Shown in pieces: positions 34,031 to 42,757 of a DNA stretch of 64,000 nt; position 1 is the stretch's first letter, and each line of letters starts with the position of its first letter. The position numbers and the translations under genes were made by a program. Source of the DNA: Arcicella sp034931005 (GTDB taxonomy: Bacteria > Bacteroidota > Bacteroidia > Cytophagales > Spirosomataceae); contig NZ_JAYGIN010000030.1 in assembly GCF_034931005.1 (NCBI RefSeq), positions 1-64,000 of the forward strand. Direction: 5' to 3'. The notes under the pieces were generated by a model. The model ran no database searches and had not been told where the DNA came from. It was given only the letters and a program-made list of their open reading frames with translations.

Positions 34031-34936
34031 CTAAACGTTTGCTGGGCGAATTGCACCAACACCCACACCAGTGGCAGAAACTTTTGAGCCTCCAGCTTGA
34101 AGTTGAGCCGACATGATTCTCCCGTAGTATTCGGCACGTGGAGCTGCATCCATAATTACATCCTCATTTCCTACCGAACGACCTACCCAGTCGGGATGCC
34201 AAAACAGACAAGATTGTGAATCGGCTGCAGCGGTTGCAGCAGTACGAGTCCTCGTCACTCCGCTATCTGAAATCTTCAAAACAGAGCTGCGTTTCATAAT
34301 CTCAAAACCGCAAAGGTGACCTAATACGCCAGTTGACAAATCAGCTAACTTTGTATTAAAATTTTGCTTAACATCAGGGTCAAGCATTAACTGATTATAC
34401 AAGTTCGCTGGCAATAACATCTGACGACCTTCACCGTCAACATCTTGATTATCCAATAATGTTGCTCCCGCTACCACATCTGCGTAACAAATAGCCTTTC
34501 TGTTTCCAGTTGAGCCAACCAACGTCGTCGCTTTTGTCGCTCCAGTTGTTTCAATAATTTGTCCAGCCAATTCAGGTCTCCAACTATATAAAACATCCAA
34601 AGCCACGCCTTGCTTAACGTTACCTAACATTAAGCGAACCTCCGAAGCCATTTTATCATAAGACAGTTGCTTCTGCTCAATGTTTTTCACCAAGCGAGGA
34701 TTTACCGTGTAATCATTCATGTCAAACTGAATATCACCGTCCTGACGAGCGGTAATGGTTGCAGGAAATACACTACGATTAACTTCAAAATCTGCGGGTG
34801 TTCCTGCTTGAGGAATTACAACCGTTTTAAGTCCTGATTGAACATACTCATTCCAGTCGAGTGATTTAAGCAAAAAGGCATTGTTTGCGAACAACTGCTC
34901 CACAATAGTTCGCATCCATAAAGTTCTTAATAACAT
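34031..34936 (-). CDS. major capsid protein
   Basis: 301 aa, a size and position typical for Mu-like major heads. 'LLRTLWMRTIVEQLFANNAFLLKSLDW' start, 'ITARQDGDIQFDMNDYTVNPRLV', 'RQMLLPANLYNQLMLD' and the final 'GVGVGAIRPANV' fit HK97-fold capsids of Bacteroidota phages. It follows the protease/scaffold gene, 45 bp away, with a TTAATCACTAAAT leader before the ATG. Confidence 0.85.
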   Translation of the reverse strand: MLLRTLWMRTIVEQLFANNAFLLKSLDWNEYVQSGLKTVVIPQAGTPADFEVNRSVFPATITARQDGDIQFDMNDYTVNPRLVKNIEQKQLSYDKMASEVRLMLGNVKQGVALDVLYSWRPELAGQIIETTGATKATTLVGSTGNRKAICYADVVAGATLLDNQDVDGEGRQMLLPANLYNQLMLDPDVKQNFNTKLADLSTGVLGHLCGFEIMKRSSVLKISDSGVTRTRTAATAAADSQSCLFWHPDWVGRSVGNEDVIMDAAPRAEYYGRIMSAQLQAGGSKVSATGVGVGAIRPANV

Positions 34937-34981
34937 ATATTTAGTGATTAAAATGTAACTACTTAACTGACTGCGTAAAGG

Positions 34982-35944
34982 CTATTTGGCAGACGGAGAA
35001 ACGTCTTGTTCAGGAAGCACTCCAAACTCTTTTTTGTACAAATCATTGTACTGGTCTTTGCTTAAAGAATTAAGCGTTCCTTTTTTGAAATGGTCTGAGA
35101 ACGTCCACGCTTCAGTACCAGCTGGCTGCACAACTTGGCTTGGTGTTTGACGAGTCATATCACTTAACTTTGTTGGAGAAGGCAAGCTTTCAAGGGTAGC
35201 TTTCGCCAAATTGAAATCTGCTTCTGCTAACGTCAAGTATTGTCCTTTCAACGTTGCATCTAAGCGATTCTCAGCAATCACCTTGTCAACCAAAGCAGTG
35301 ATTTCAGTTTTTTGTGCGTTTTTCTGACTCAACAATAACGCCTGTAATTGCGTACCAGCTTGAGCATTTTCACTAAGTTTCAACGTTACCTCCATCTCGG
35401 TAGCGTTTTCAGATAAGCCCAGCATTTGGGCGACCTTTTTTAAGTCCATATTGTTCGTTTTGGGGGGTTTGTCGTTATTTTGGATAAAATCTGAAAATGT
35501 CCAATTCTCTAATAATTGACGGTCTTTGTCATAGAAGGCAATACAACCACGATTTTTTGGCACACCACAAAGGCTTGCTTCGAGAGCTAATGACTTATCA
35601 CAGATAAGATAATTTTGTCCGTTGATTTCTTCTACGTGGCATTCTAATGGCTCAACGCCAATACTTGCTACATTCAACAATTCCTCTTCAACCAAATCTT
35701 TCAACTCAATAGCATAAGGCTTTTTTGTGGCAAATCGTGGCTCAGCAACTAACTTACCATCTTCTTTTCTCAAATTCATCCACGCTCCAATAATGCCTTG
35801 CGTACTCCAGTCGTGGTCGGCAAGCATTACAGGGTTTTCAGAAAAATAACTCAGGTCAATACCGTCCGTCTTCACGATAACATACACCTCGCCAACCTTC
35901 ATCGGTTTTTCTGTACTGAGTATAAAAGTCTTCTTCTTAGCCAC
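34982..35944 (-). CDS. head maturation protease fused to scaffold (Mu protein I-like)
   Basis: 320 aa. The N-terminal half is a Mu I/HK97-type protease: catalytic His in 'NPVMLADHDW' (about residue 44) and Ser in 'LNVASIGVEP' (about 95). After residue about 165 the protein becomes helical and acidic, a scaffold, starting 'MDLKKVAQMLGLSENATEMEV'. An in-frame ATG at 35449 could give the scaffold alone (154 aa), as Mu does with gpZ. It is the first gene of the leftward late set, divergent from the terminase genes. Confidence 0.85.
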   Translation of the reverse strand: MAKKKTFILSTEKPMKVGEVYVIVKTDGIDLSYFSENPVMLADHDWSTQGIIGAWMNLRKEDGKLVAEPRFATKKPYAIELKDLVEEELLNVASIGVEPLECHVEEINGQNYLICDKSLALEASLCGVPKNRGCIAFYDKDRQLLENWTFSDFIQNNDKPPKTNNMDLKKVAQMLGLSENATEMEVTLKLSENAQAGTQLQALLLSQKNAQKTEITALVDKVIAENRLDATLKGQYLTLAEADFNLAKATLESLPSPTKLSDMTRQTPSQVVQPAGTEAWTFSDHFKKGTLNSLSKDQYNDLYKKEFGVLPEQDVSPSAK

Positions 35945-36116
35945 GTCCTTAAATTGTTGTTTGCAGTTTGATGATGCTAAATTCTTTCATTTTTTCAGCC
36001 CTTGCAAGCCTTCTAATGTAGGGTTCGTGCAACCAGCCACAACCCTACATTATGGCACTTCGTGCCATAAAAAAACCTGCCTAATTTCAACCCAATAACC
36101 ACTAAAAACTGGATTG
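35945..36116. promoter_or_regulatory. divergent late-gene control region with two hairpins
   Basis: This 172-bp gap separates the leftward capsid operon from the rightward packaging operon. It holds AATGTAGGGTT/AACCCTACATT (36015-36025 and 36041-36051) directly next to ATGGCAC-TTC-GTGCCAT (36052-36068) and an A-run. It must contain late promoters in both directions. An AACCACTAA motif is at 36097. Confidence 0.55.
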
Positions 36117-36569
36117 ATGACTCAGAAGGAAAAACGAGAGAATGCAATGAGCCTATTTGTTGAGCAAAGCTTCTCGAAACAAAAAATAGCAAAGTTTTGC
36201 GGCGTATCTGTGCAAACCATTTCGGCATGGGCTGAAGAAGACGACTGGGATTCTGTCAGAATGGACACGCTACGAGTTGAGAAAAATATGAAGATGAGAA
36301 TCTACAAGCTCATCGACCATTCCCTTCAGGTATTTGAGCAAGAAATTGAAAACCAAAAAAATGAAGGCAAGCTCAAACACCTTGATAAAGGACAAATTGA
36401 CGGATTGTCAAAACTACTTGCTGGCATCAAAGCGAAAGAACTATCATTCTCTGAGTCCGTGAAATTGCTTACTGAATTTATGGAGTACGTGAACACTCAG
36501 GACAACCACCTCGCCAAAGAATTAATACCATTTATTGACGGCTTTATTTCGGCTCTAAGAGCAAAATAA
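36117..36569 (+). CDS. terminase small subunit-like protein
   Basis: 150 aa from ATG 36117 (a TTG one codon earlier is less likely). The N-terminal HTH 'FSKQKIAKFCGVSVQTISAWAEEDDW' is the DNA-binding part of many small terminases. The rest is helical ('DKGQIDGLSKLLAGIKAKELSFSESVKLLTEF'), probably for oligomerisation. It ends one base before the large terminase gene. Confidence 0.8.
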   Translation: MTQKEKRENAMSLFVEQSFSKQKIAKFCGVSVQTISAWAEEDDWDSVRMDTLRVEKNMKMRIYKLIDHSLQVFEQEIENQKNEGKLKHLDKGQIDGLSKLLAGIKAKELSFSESVKLLTEFMEYVNTQDNHLAKELIPFIDGFISALRAK

Positions 36570-36570
36570 T

Positions 36571-38139
36571 ATGACTGAAAAGGATATTTTACTCCGATAT
36601 GAGGAGTCGAAAAAAAACATAAAACGCTCAACGCCAGTCCCGACAAACGAGAGCGACGTGGCAAAAAAGAAGCGTATCGAAGAACTTCTCGGCAATTTCG
36701 AGAAGTTCTGTGCTTACTATTTTCCTCCATTTTTCGACCCGTCAACTGGAGGAGCAAAATTTGGCTGGTTTCACAAGAAAGCAGCCAAAGACATCCTTGC
36801 TGATAAGAATATTTTTGCCGTATTAGAATGGCCACGTGAACACGCAAAGTCTGTATTTTCAGATATTTTCTTACCGCTATACCTAAAAGCAAAAGGTGAG
36901 GTTTCAGGTATGATAATTGCCTCACAGTCGGCCGCCAAAGCAAAAGGCTTACTGGCTGACATACAAGCTCAACTGGAGTCGAATCAGCGGTACATTAACG
37001 ACTTTGGCGTACAGTATAATTTTGGAAACTGGTCAGAGCAACATTTTGTAACGAAAGACGGAACTGGCTTTTGGGCTTTCGGCCGTCGTGAAAGTCCACG
37101 TGGAGCAAGGGAAGGAGAAAAGCGTCCTAACTTCTTGGTCATCGACGACCTCGACGATGACGAAGAGGTAAAAAACCCAGACCTTGTGGCAAAGTCTTAC
37201 GACTGGCTCACTGGTGCTTTAATTGGAGCGATGGCGATTAAGCAACGCCGTATTTTAATGGTCGGAAACCGTATCCACAAGTCTTCCATTTTGGCTCATG
37301 TAGTTGGAGATTTAACAGACGACGACCCAGTTAATCCTGCGATTTACCACCTCAAAGTTTTTGCACTCGAAAACCAAAAAACGCACAAAGAAGACCAAAG
37401 CGAAACTGGTGTACCAGCATGGCGAGAACGTTACACCCGTGACGACATCGACCGTGTAATCCTTCAAATGGGTTACAGAATGGCTCAGCGTGAGTTGTTC
37501 CATCGCTTCATTGAGCTCGGTCGAGTCTTTAAAAATGATTGGCTACTCTACGAAAAACTTCCGCCTTTAAACACTTTTGATAACATTGTTACTTACAATG
37601 ACCCCAGCTTTAAGGACTCCAAAAAGAACGACTTTAAAGCGATTATGATGGTCGGGAGAATCAAAAATAAGTGGTATCTAATAGACTGCTGGGTGAGGCA
37701 AGCAACACGAAACGCAATGGTAGTCGCTCATTACGATTTCCACGAAACATTGGAAGAAAAGGCCGTGAAAATATTTAAGCATTGGATTGAAGCAAACTTT
37801 ATCCAAGATATGCTAATGGAAGACTATGTTACCGAGTCCGAAACTCGAAAATATATGCTTCCAATTCACGAAGACAAGCGAAACAAACCCGAAAAGAAGG
37901 GACGCATTGAAGGTTTAGCAGTGTACTTTGAACGAGGCTTAATTGTCATCAATGCCGACATCCAAAAGAAAAAGGACTACCAAAATTTCAAAGACCAACT
38001 TTTAGGATTCCCAACCGCACACGATGACGCTCCCGATGCCTTAGAAGGAGCTATTTTCAAACTCCGTGAGAATTACAAGCAAAACAAAACCCCTCCAGTG
38101 TTAGGAGGCACACGTAGAAAGCAATTTCGTAACTGTTAA
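36571..38139 (+). CDS. terminase large subunit
   Basis: 522 aa. The ATPase part has 'VLEWPREHAKSVFSDIFL' (Walker A variant, about residue 95) and 'PNFLVIDDLDDDEEV' (Walker B). The nuclease part starts near residue 335 with 'FDNIVTYNDPSFKDSKKNDFKAIMMVGR' and ends with 'HDDAPDALEGAI', the typical metal-binding terminase nuclease motifs. It packages DNA into the prohead, for a Mu-like phage by the headful mechanism from transposed copies. Confidence 0.95.
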   Translation: MTEKDILLRYEESKKNIKRSTPVPTNESDVAKKKRIEELLGNFEKFCAYYFPPFFDPSTGGAKFGWFHKKAAKDILADKNIFAVLEWPREHAKSVFSDIFLPLYLKAKGEVSGMIIASQSAAKAKGLLADIQAQLESNQRYINDFGVQYNFGNWSEQHFVTKDGTGFWAFGRRESPRGAREGEKRPNFLVIDDLDDDEEVKNPDLVAKSYDWLTGALIGAMAIKQRRILMVGNRIHKSSILAHVVGDLTDDDPVNPAIYHLKVFALENQKTHKEDQSETGVPAWRERYTRDDIDRVILQMGYRMAQRELFHRFIELGRVFKNDWLLYEKLPPLNTFDNIVTYNDPSFKDSKKNDFKAIMMVGRIKNKWYLIDCWVRQATRNAMVVAHYDFHETLEEKAVKIFKHWIEANFIQDMLMEDYVTESETRKYMLPIHEDKRNKPEKKGRIEGLAVYFERGLIVINADIQKKKDYQNFKDQLLGFPTAHDDAPDALEGAIFKLRENYKQNKTPPVLGGTRRKQFRNC

Positions 38140-38144
38140 TTATT

Positions 38145-38567
38145 ATGGCATACATTGAAATCAGAGACTTTGACAAGTCTATATATCCCGAAATCAAAAA
38201 CGCAATTGCGAAGTATTCAGAGCAATACATTAACCATCAAATCAATTTTGCTCTTAGTCTTATCGAATCCCGTTTATCCGCTCGGTACGACATTCAAGCG
38301 GAATTTCAGAAAACAGGAGCAGACCGCAATGCTCTGCTCATTACCTACGGATTAGATATTGCTATCTACAACCTGTACTCGTCACAGGAAGCAATACCCG
38401 ACCACCGAGTAAAACGCTATGACGACGCAATCGAGTTTCTACAAGATGTAGTAGGCAAGAAAGCGAACATCGCTGGCTTACCTGCATTAGTCATCGACGA
38501 GACCAACACCCCAAAAGGAGACATCAAAATGGGAAGCAACCCACGCCGTGCCAATCCGTCCTTTTAA
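38145..38567 (+). CDS. DUF1320 head-completion protein (Mu gp36-like)
   Basis: 140 aa. It matches the gp36/DUF1320 layout: N-terminal helix, 'INFALSLIESRLSARYDI', 'YGLDIAIYNLYSSQEAIPDHRVKRYDDAIEFL' and a flexible end 'GSNPRRANPSF'. These proteins form a head-tail connector. It starts 5 bp after the large terminase gene. Confidence 0.85.
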   Translation: MAYIEIRDFDKSIYPEIKNAIAKYSEQYINHQINFALSLIESRLSARYDIQAEFQKTGADRNALLITYGLDIAIYNLYSSQEAIPDHRVKRYDDAIEFLQDVVGKKANIAGLPALVIDETNTPKGDIKMGSNPRRANPSF

Positions 38568-38592
38568 CCTATAATTAACACCCGATTAAGTA

Positions 38593-38608
38593 CCGCTTAA
38601 ATAAGCGG
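38593..38608. promoter_or_regulatory. CCGCTTA-AA-TAAGCGG palindrome before the portal gene
   Basis: A perfect dyad with 7-bp arms in the 117-bp gap between gp36-like and portal genes. Related CCRCTTAAA sequences occur in other prophage gaps (30388, 52349, 55854, 57430-57477, 57560). It is a candidate site for a phage regulator. Confidence 0.4.
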
Positions 38609-38684
38609 ACATTCAACGCAAACTAATTTTAAGTATATAGTTATATCAAGCAAAGAATAAACGCTTAAAATCAAAGAAATCAAA

Positions 38685-39956
38685 ATGGCAGAGTCACCAA
38701 AACAAGTTACAGAACAAACGAAGTTCCCCATAAAGGTTATTCCTCGTGACCAAACCGCCAAAACCCTCGATGATTGGTTAATGGCTCGCAATGCCTCACA
38801 ATCAATCTACCAGCCAATACATAAGCCGAGAATTGACCTTTTTGAAAACATCCTACTGGATGGACACGCCGCCATGATTATTGAGCAACGTATTCTCCAA
38901 ATTACAAATATCAGCTATTCGTTCACTGTGGATGGTAAACCTTACGAGCCAATCAATCAGTTTTGCGACAAGCTTTTCTTTTATGAGCTACTTCAATACA
39001 TACAAGAAGCTCCCATTTGGGGAAGCTCATTAATTGAGGTTGATTTTCGCCAGCAAACTACATCGCTCGTAAGTCGCCAGCACGTCGTTCCCGAACTTAA
39101 CGCCGTTCTGCCCGACCCTTATAATACTTCGAGCGGCGTTGATTTTACAAAGCCGCCTTACGACCGAACGACCTTTTTGGCTGGCAAAAGTTGGGATTTA
39201 GGGCTACTTTTCAAGATAGCTCCTTATGTATTGTATAAGCGAGGCAATTTGCAAGATTGGGCAACATTCAACGAACTGTTTGGTATGCCCTCACGTATCT
39301 ACCTATACGACCCTCTCGTTCCTGGCAATTACGAGGAAGTTTCTAAGCAAGCCGCCCAAACAGGAGCGAATAGTTGGGCAGTCCTTCCAATTGGCTCTGA
39401 CATGAAACAAGAGTCCGTAGCTGGGAAGTCGGGAAATGACACGTACAAAGTTTTCTTTGATACGCTCAATTCCGAAATCACGAAGGCGATTTTGGGTCAA
39501 ACAATGACGACGGAAAACGGAAGTAGCAAGTCGCAAGCTGAAGTACACGCCGAGACTGAAGACGCTATCAATGCGAATGACCGTCGAAGAGTAGAAGCAA
39601 TTCTGAACGAGAAGGTTGTTGCTTTATTGAGAAAGCAAGGCTTTGACGTTCCCGAAAAAGGACGTTTCCACGCACGAGATGAAGACGAAGAACTTTCACC
39701 CAAAGAGCAACTTGAACGAGATATTATGCTACATGAAAAAGTGGCAAAATTACCGCTCAAATATTTTGAGGAAAAGTACGATGTACAGTTTGACCCAAAT
39801 CAACCTGAGCCGAACGACCCAAAAGAAACGACCGACACGGAAGAAGAAACGCCAGCAAAAACGCCAACTAAAAACAACCCTAAAAAAGTTATAAAAGCGG
39901 CTGAAAAAGGAGCAAAGGGTTTCGTAGATTGGATTGAAAAGAGTTTTTTCGCATAA
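38685..39956 (+). CDS. portal protein (DUF935, Mu gp29-like)
   Basis: 423 aa. Recognisable pieces: 'HAAMIIEQRILQITNISYSF', 'APIWGSSLIEVDF', 'NELFGMPSRIYLYDP' and 'ILGQTMTTENGSSKSQAEVHAE', as in DUF935 portals. The C-terminus is a charged, Pro/Thr-rich tail. Its end carries T TTT TTC (39944-39950) in frame as AGT-TTT-TTC, followed by a hairpin. A -1 shift there would fuse it to the gpF-like protein (about 869 aa in total). Confidence 0.92.
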   Translation: MAESPKQVTEQTKFPIKVIPRDQTAKTLDDWLMARNASQSIYQPIHKPRIDLFENILLDGHAAMIIEQRILQITNISYSFTVDGKPYEPINQFCDKLFFYELLQYIQEAPIWGSSLIEVDFRQQTTSLVSRQHVVPELNAVLPDPYNTSSGVDFTKPPYDRTTFLAGKSWDLGLLFKIAPYVLYKRGNLQDWATFNELFGMPSRIYLYDPLVPGNYEEVSKQAAQTGANSWAVLPIGSDMKQESVAGKSGNDTYKVFFDTLNSEITKAILGQTMTTENGSSKSQAEVHAETEDAINANDRRRVEAILNEKVVALLRKQGFDVPEKGRFHARDEDEELSPKEQLERDIMLHEKVAKLPLKYFEEKYDVQFDPNQPEPNDPKETTDTEEETPAKTPTKNNPKKVIKAAEKGAKGFVDWIEKSFFA

Positions 39957-39994
39957 GCCCCGACGACTCGTTTCTCAACGATGACATCGGGGCT
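39944..39994 (+). promoter_or_regulatory. candidate programmed -1 frameshift signal
   Basis: The heptamer T TTT TTC is at 39944-39950, in the frame of the portal gene. Five nt later AGCCCCGA (39956-39963) pairs with TCGGGGCT (39987-39994), an 8-bp GC-rich stem with a further CGTT/AACG stem in its loop. Slippery site, short spacer and hairpin are the standard parts of a -1 frameshift site. The 0 frame ends at TAA 39954-39956. Confidence 0.7.
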
Positions 39995-41293
39995 GCCATC
40001 CATGCCGCCTACGGAAGCCCTGAGATTATTGCAAAAAAATGGTGGAAGTTAGCAGAAGGTGAGCCACTTTTTGAGGTTAAGAATATCATATTTGATGCCC
40101 TAAAGGAAATATGGGAAGGTAGCGAAACTGTGCTGAACGCAAAGCTCTTTGGCATAACCTACAAAGCTCTATTCGAGTCAATCGAAAAGGGTTACGGACA
40201 CGTACAGTACGGAATGCCCGACTATGAGTTTGTAAGACAGCTACAAAATTCAGCAAAGTATTTTGCCGCTCGAAAGACAGCTTTGCAAGTTATCCAATTG
40301 ACAGCTCTCACCGCCGACCCAGCAAAAGGGACAAAGCGAAGCTGGAGAGAATTTAAGCAGTTGGCAAAAGGGGTCGTTGGTAATTATAATCAAACATGGT
40401 TAAAAACTGAACAAGATACTGCTCTAAGTGTTGCTCAATCAGCACGCCAATGGAAAGATTTTGAAAAGACAAAACACCTTTTTCCTAATATTATCTATCG
40501 TAAAACTACCTCAGCAAAACCTGACAAAGGACATTTAGCATACGTTGGGATTATACGAGCAATGGATGACCCATTTTGGAATGAACATACTCCTCCAATT
40601 CGATGGGGTTGTAAATGCAGTATTGATAATACTGACGAAGAAGAAACGGACATCCCAAATGACATTGACCTAATAGACCCTGTTGAACCGTCTTTAAATA
40701 ACAACGCTGGTAAAACAGGAGAGCTATTCAATATCAAACAGACCACTTACGCAAACAAAACTGAGCATATTCCTGATGAAACAATAAATAAAAAACTAAG
40801 AACAGAAGTTTATCCTAAACTTGATTTTTACGCCAATGCTTACGAAAATAAGGACAATGGCGGAGCATTATTTATTCATGCTGGAGTTCCTGAAGACGAA
40901 TTCAATCTAAATGTGAAAAACGGCTTTATACTGGCAAAAAATGGCTATAAAGTAAAAATTGAACCAAGAAGGTTTGTCGATGGACAGTCAGACCCCGACC
41001 TACTTATTAATGGCAAGAAAGCCGACCTGAAAGCCCCAACGACAAAGAACGCAATTAATAGCCGAGCAAGAGACGCAAATAATCAAGGCTGTGAATATGT
41101 GGTGTTTTCAGTAAAACGTGAAAATTTCGACTATGGTTATCTCGCTGATTCACTAAGAAACTCGCTTGGAAACCAAGACAGAAAAACAAACATCAAAAAA
41201 GTAATTGTACACTATAAAGATAATAATGAGCTTTTTGAGTTTGACCGTTCGGAGCTGAAGACTAACGAAAGCATATTGGAAAAGCTAAAATAA
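39950..41293 (+). CDS. head morphogenesis protein (gpF-like) with CdiA-like toxin tail, probably made by -1 frameshift
   Basis: 447 codons in the -1 frame relative to the portal. There is no ATG, GTG or TTG before GTG 40130, yet the first 60 codons look coding ('SPDDSFLNDDIGAAIHAAYG', 'EVKNIIFDALKEIWEGSETVLNAKLFGITY'). They start right after the slippery site of the portal gene. The middle contains the Mu F/SPP1 gp7 domain ('SWREFKQLAKGVVGNYNQTWLKTEQD', 'TPPIRWGCKCSI'). From about residue 290 the tail ('DFYANAYENKDNGGALFIHAG', 'DPDLLINGKKADLKAP', 'RARDANNQGCEYVVFS') resembles the C-terminal nuclease domain of CdiA-type toxins that is known in some phage gpF proteins. No immunity gene is obvious. 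Confidence 0.82.
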   Translation, partial: RISPDDSFLNDDIGAAIHAAYGSPEIIAKKWWKLAEGEPLFEVKNIIFDALKEIWEGSETVLNAKLFGITYKALFESIEKGYGHVQYGMPDYEFVRQLQNSAKYFAARKTALQVIQLTALTADPAKGTKRSWREFKQLAKGVVGNYNQTWLKTEQDTALSVAQSARQWKDFEKTKHLFPNIIYRKTTSAKPDKGHLAYVGIIRAMDDPFWNEHTPPIRWGCKCSIDNTDEEETDIPNDIDLIDPVEPSLNNNAGKTGELFNIKQTTYANKTEHIPDETINKKLRTEVYPKLDFYANAYENKDNGGALFIHAGVPEDEFNLNVKNGFILAKNGYKVKIEPRRFVDGQSDPDLLINGKKADLKAPTTKNAINSRARDANNQGCEYVVFSVKRENFDYGYLADSLRNSLGNQDRKTNIKKVIVHYKDNNELFEFDRSELKTNESILEKLK

Positions 41294-41383
41294 AAATAGC
41301 TCAAACAGGTGTTTGAGCTATGGGGAACGTTGACGCAAATCGCTGTTCAATACAAATGTATAAATTAATTTTAAAAATCCAAA

Positions 41384-41926
41384 ATGAATTTAGCTGAAGC
41401 CTTACGAAAACACCACAAAGTTGTTACCAATTACATAAAAAACGACGCTCCCGATGTAATTGGAAAGTATGCTGTAAGTCATGCTCAAAAAAGTTTTGAA
41501 GACGAAGGATATACTGATTCACAACTTGAACCATGGAAGGAGGTAAAGAGACGGAATATCAAAGGTGATTCTCGAAACCAAACTCGACCTATTCTTTCTG
41601 ATACTGGATACTTGAAAAAATCAATTCGCTATCAAAAAACTGGACAGTTGATACAAATAGGTACTGATGCAGTTTATGCAAAAATACATAATGAAGGAGG
41701 CACGATTACACTCCCTGCACGTTCTGAAACATTCAAACGAGAGCGACATACAAGCGGAAAGAAAAAAGGCAAGTTTAGCGGCGGTACAACTTCAGGACAA
41801 GGCTTTACATTTAAGGAGAGTAAAATTACCATACCTCAACGCCAATTTATCGGAAAGAGTAAACAACTGGAACAGCAGATTAAAGACAAAATCATAAAAG
41901 ACTTAAAACGCATCACAAAAAAATGA
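41384..41926 (+). CDS. virion morphogenesis protein (Mu gpG-like)
   Basis: 180 aa, basic. 'ARKNHKVV'-like helical start, then 'AVSHAQKSFEDEGYTDSQLEPWKEVKRR', 'RPILSDTGYLKKSIRYQ' and 'YAKIHNEGGTITLPARSETF', the pattern of the phage virion morphogenesis (pfam05069-type) family. It takes part in tail completion or head-tail joining. It overlaps the next gene by 4 bp. Confidence 0.87.
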   Translation: MNLAEALRKHHKVVTNYIKNDAPDVIGKYAVSHAQKSFEDEGYTDSQLEPWKEVKRRNIKGDSRNQTRPILSDTGYLKKSIRYQKTGQLIQIGTDAVYAKIHNEGGTITLPARSETFKRERHTSGKKKGKFSGGTTSGQGFTFKESKITIPQRQFIGKSKQLEQQIKDKIIKDLKRITKK

Positions 41927-42411
41927 TTATACAGGCATTCCGTGAAATTAGAGCCGCTCTTCAGGAAGTTGAAGGCTTACATTATATAGATTTAGACAGA
42001 GGACAATTAGAAAACCCTTCAAAGTTCTCAACGCCGATGTCTTCCAGCACAGTTTTAATTGACTTTCTGGACGGTATTGACTGGAAAAGCGTACTGAAGA
42101 ACACACAACGTGGCGAGTGTGTTTTTGCCGTAAAAATTGCCGTGCGTCTTCCTGACGAGCAATTCATTGAACACGACCTTGAGCAAGACTTAGACGCTCT
42201 TGAAATCGCTGAAGAAGTAAACGTCGCAATCATCGCAATGGGAGGCATGAACCGAATTAAAACAATTGCCTACCCGAAGGCTACGCTATTCGTAATAGAA
42301 CACCAATACATTACAGGCTTTGACTACGAACCAAATCCTTCAAAGTACAAACAAGAAGTATTGAAACGCCTTAAACTAACCATAAATATTGACAATGAAA
42401 GAAATCCTTGA
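41923..42411 (+). CDS. gp37-like head-tail protein
   Basis: 162 aa. 'MIIQAFREIRAALQEVEGLHYIDLDRGQLEN' and 'CVFAVKIAVRLPDEQF', then 'EVNVAIIAMGGMNRIK' and 'YITGFDYEP' follow the DUF1834/gp37 layout (tail terminator-like). It starts inside the gpG-like gene end (ATGA overlap). The call leans on gene order. Confidence 0.7.
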   Translation: MIIQAFREIRAALQEVEGLHYIDLDRGQLENPSKFSTPMSSSTVLIDFLDGIDWKSVLKNTQRGECVFAVKIAVRLPDEQFIEHDLEQDLDALEIAEEVNVAIIAMGGMNRIKTIAYPKATLFVIEHQYITGFDYEPNPSKYKQEVLKRLKLTINIDNERNP

Positions 42412-42757
42412 TTATCTAAAAACACACTCCAGTATATTAATGCTGGTCGGCATTGTGGCTTATGCTGTATTTTTCAAACCGTCCGAGTCAACGGTTTTCC
42501 TTAACGATGCTCAGGAGAAAGCCACACAAGCAACCCTGCTCGCAAAAGAAACCCAAAAGCAAGCTGAAAGCCTAAAGTACGAACTACAACAAGCTCAGCT
42601 CCAGCTTAACGTTTCAATGCAAATTATCACAAAATACTCCGATGCCAACGCCGCTCTTGAGCGTACATATATCGCCGAAAAACGAACAACGAAGAGTCAA
42701 ATAGACTCAACGTTGTACTATCTCAATCAACTTAAACAGTTACAAAAAGCATTATGA
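42395..42757 (+). CDS. membrane-anchored coiled-coil protein (inner spanin-like)
   Basis: 120 aa from ATG 42395 (a TTG at 42389 is an alternative). One TM helix at about residues 14-30 and then a long coiled coil ('DAQEKATQATLLAKETQKQAESLKYELQQAQLQL' region). This is the layout of an Rz-like inner spanin. It overlaps the gene before by 17 bp and the next by 4 bp. The role in lysis is inference. Confidence 0.6.
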   Translation: MKEILDYLKTHSSILMLVGIVAYAVFFKPSESTVFLNDAQEKATQATLLAKETQKQAESLKYELQQAQLQLNVSMQIITKYSDANAALERTYIAEKRTTKSQIDSTLYYLNQLKQLQKAL

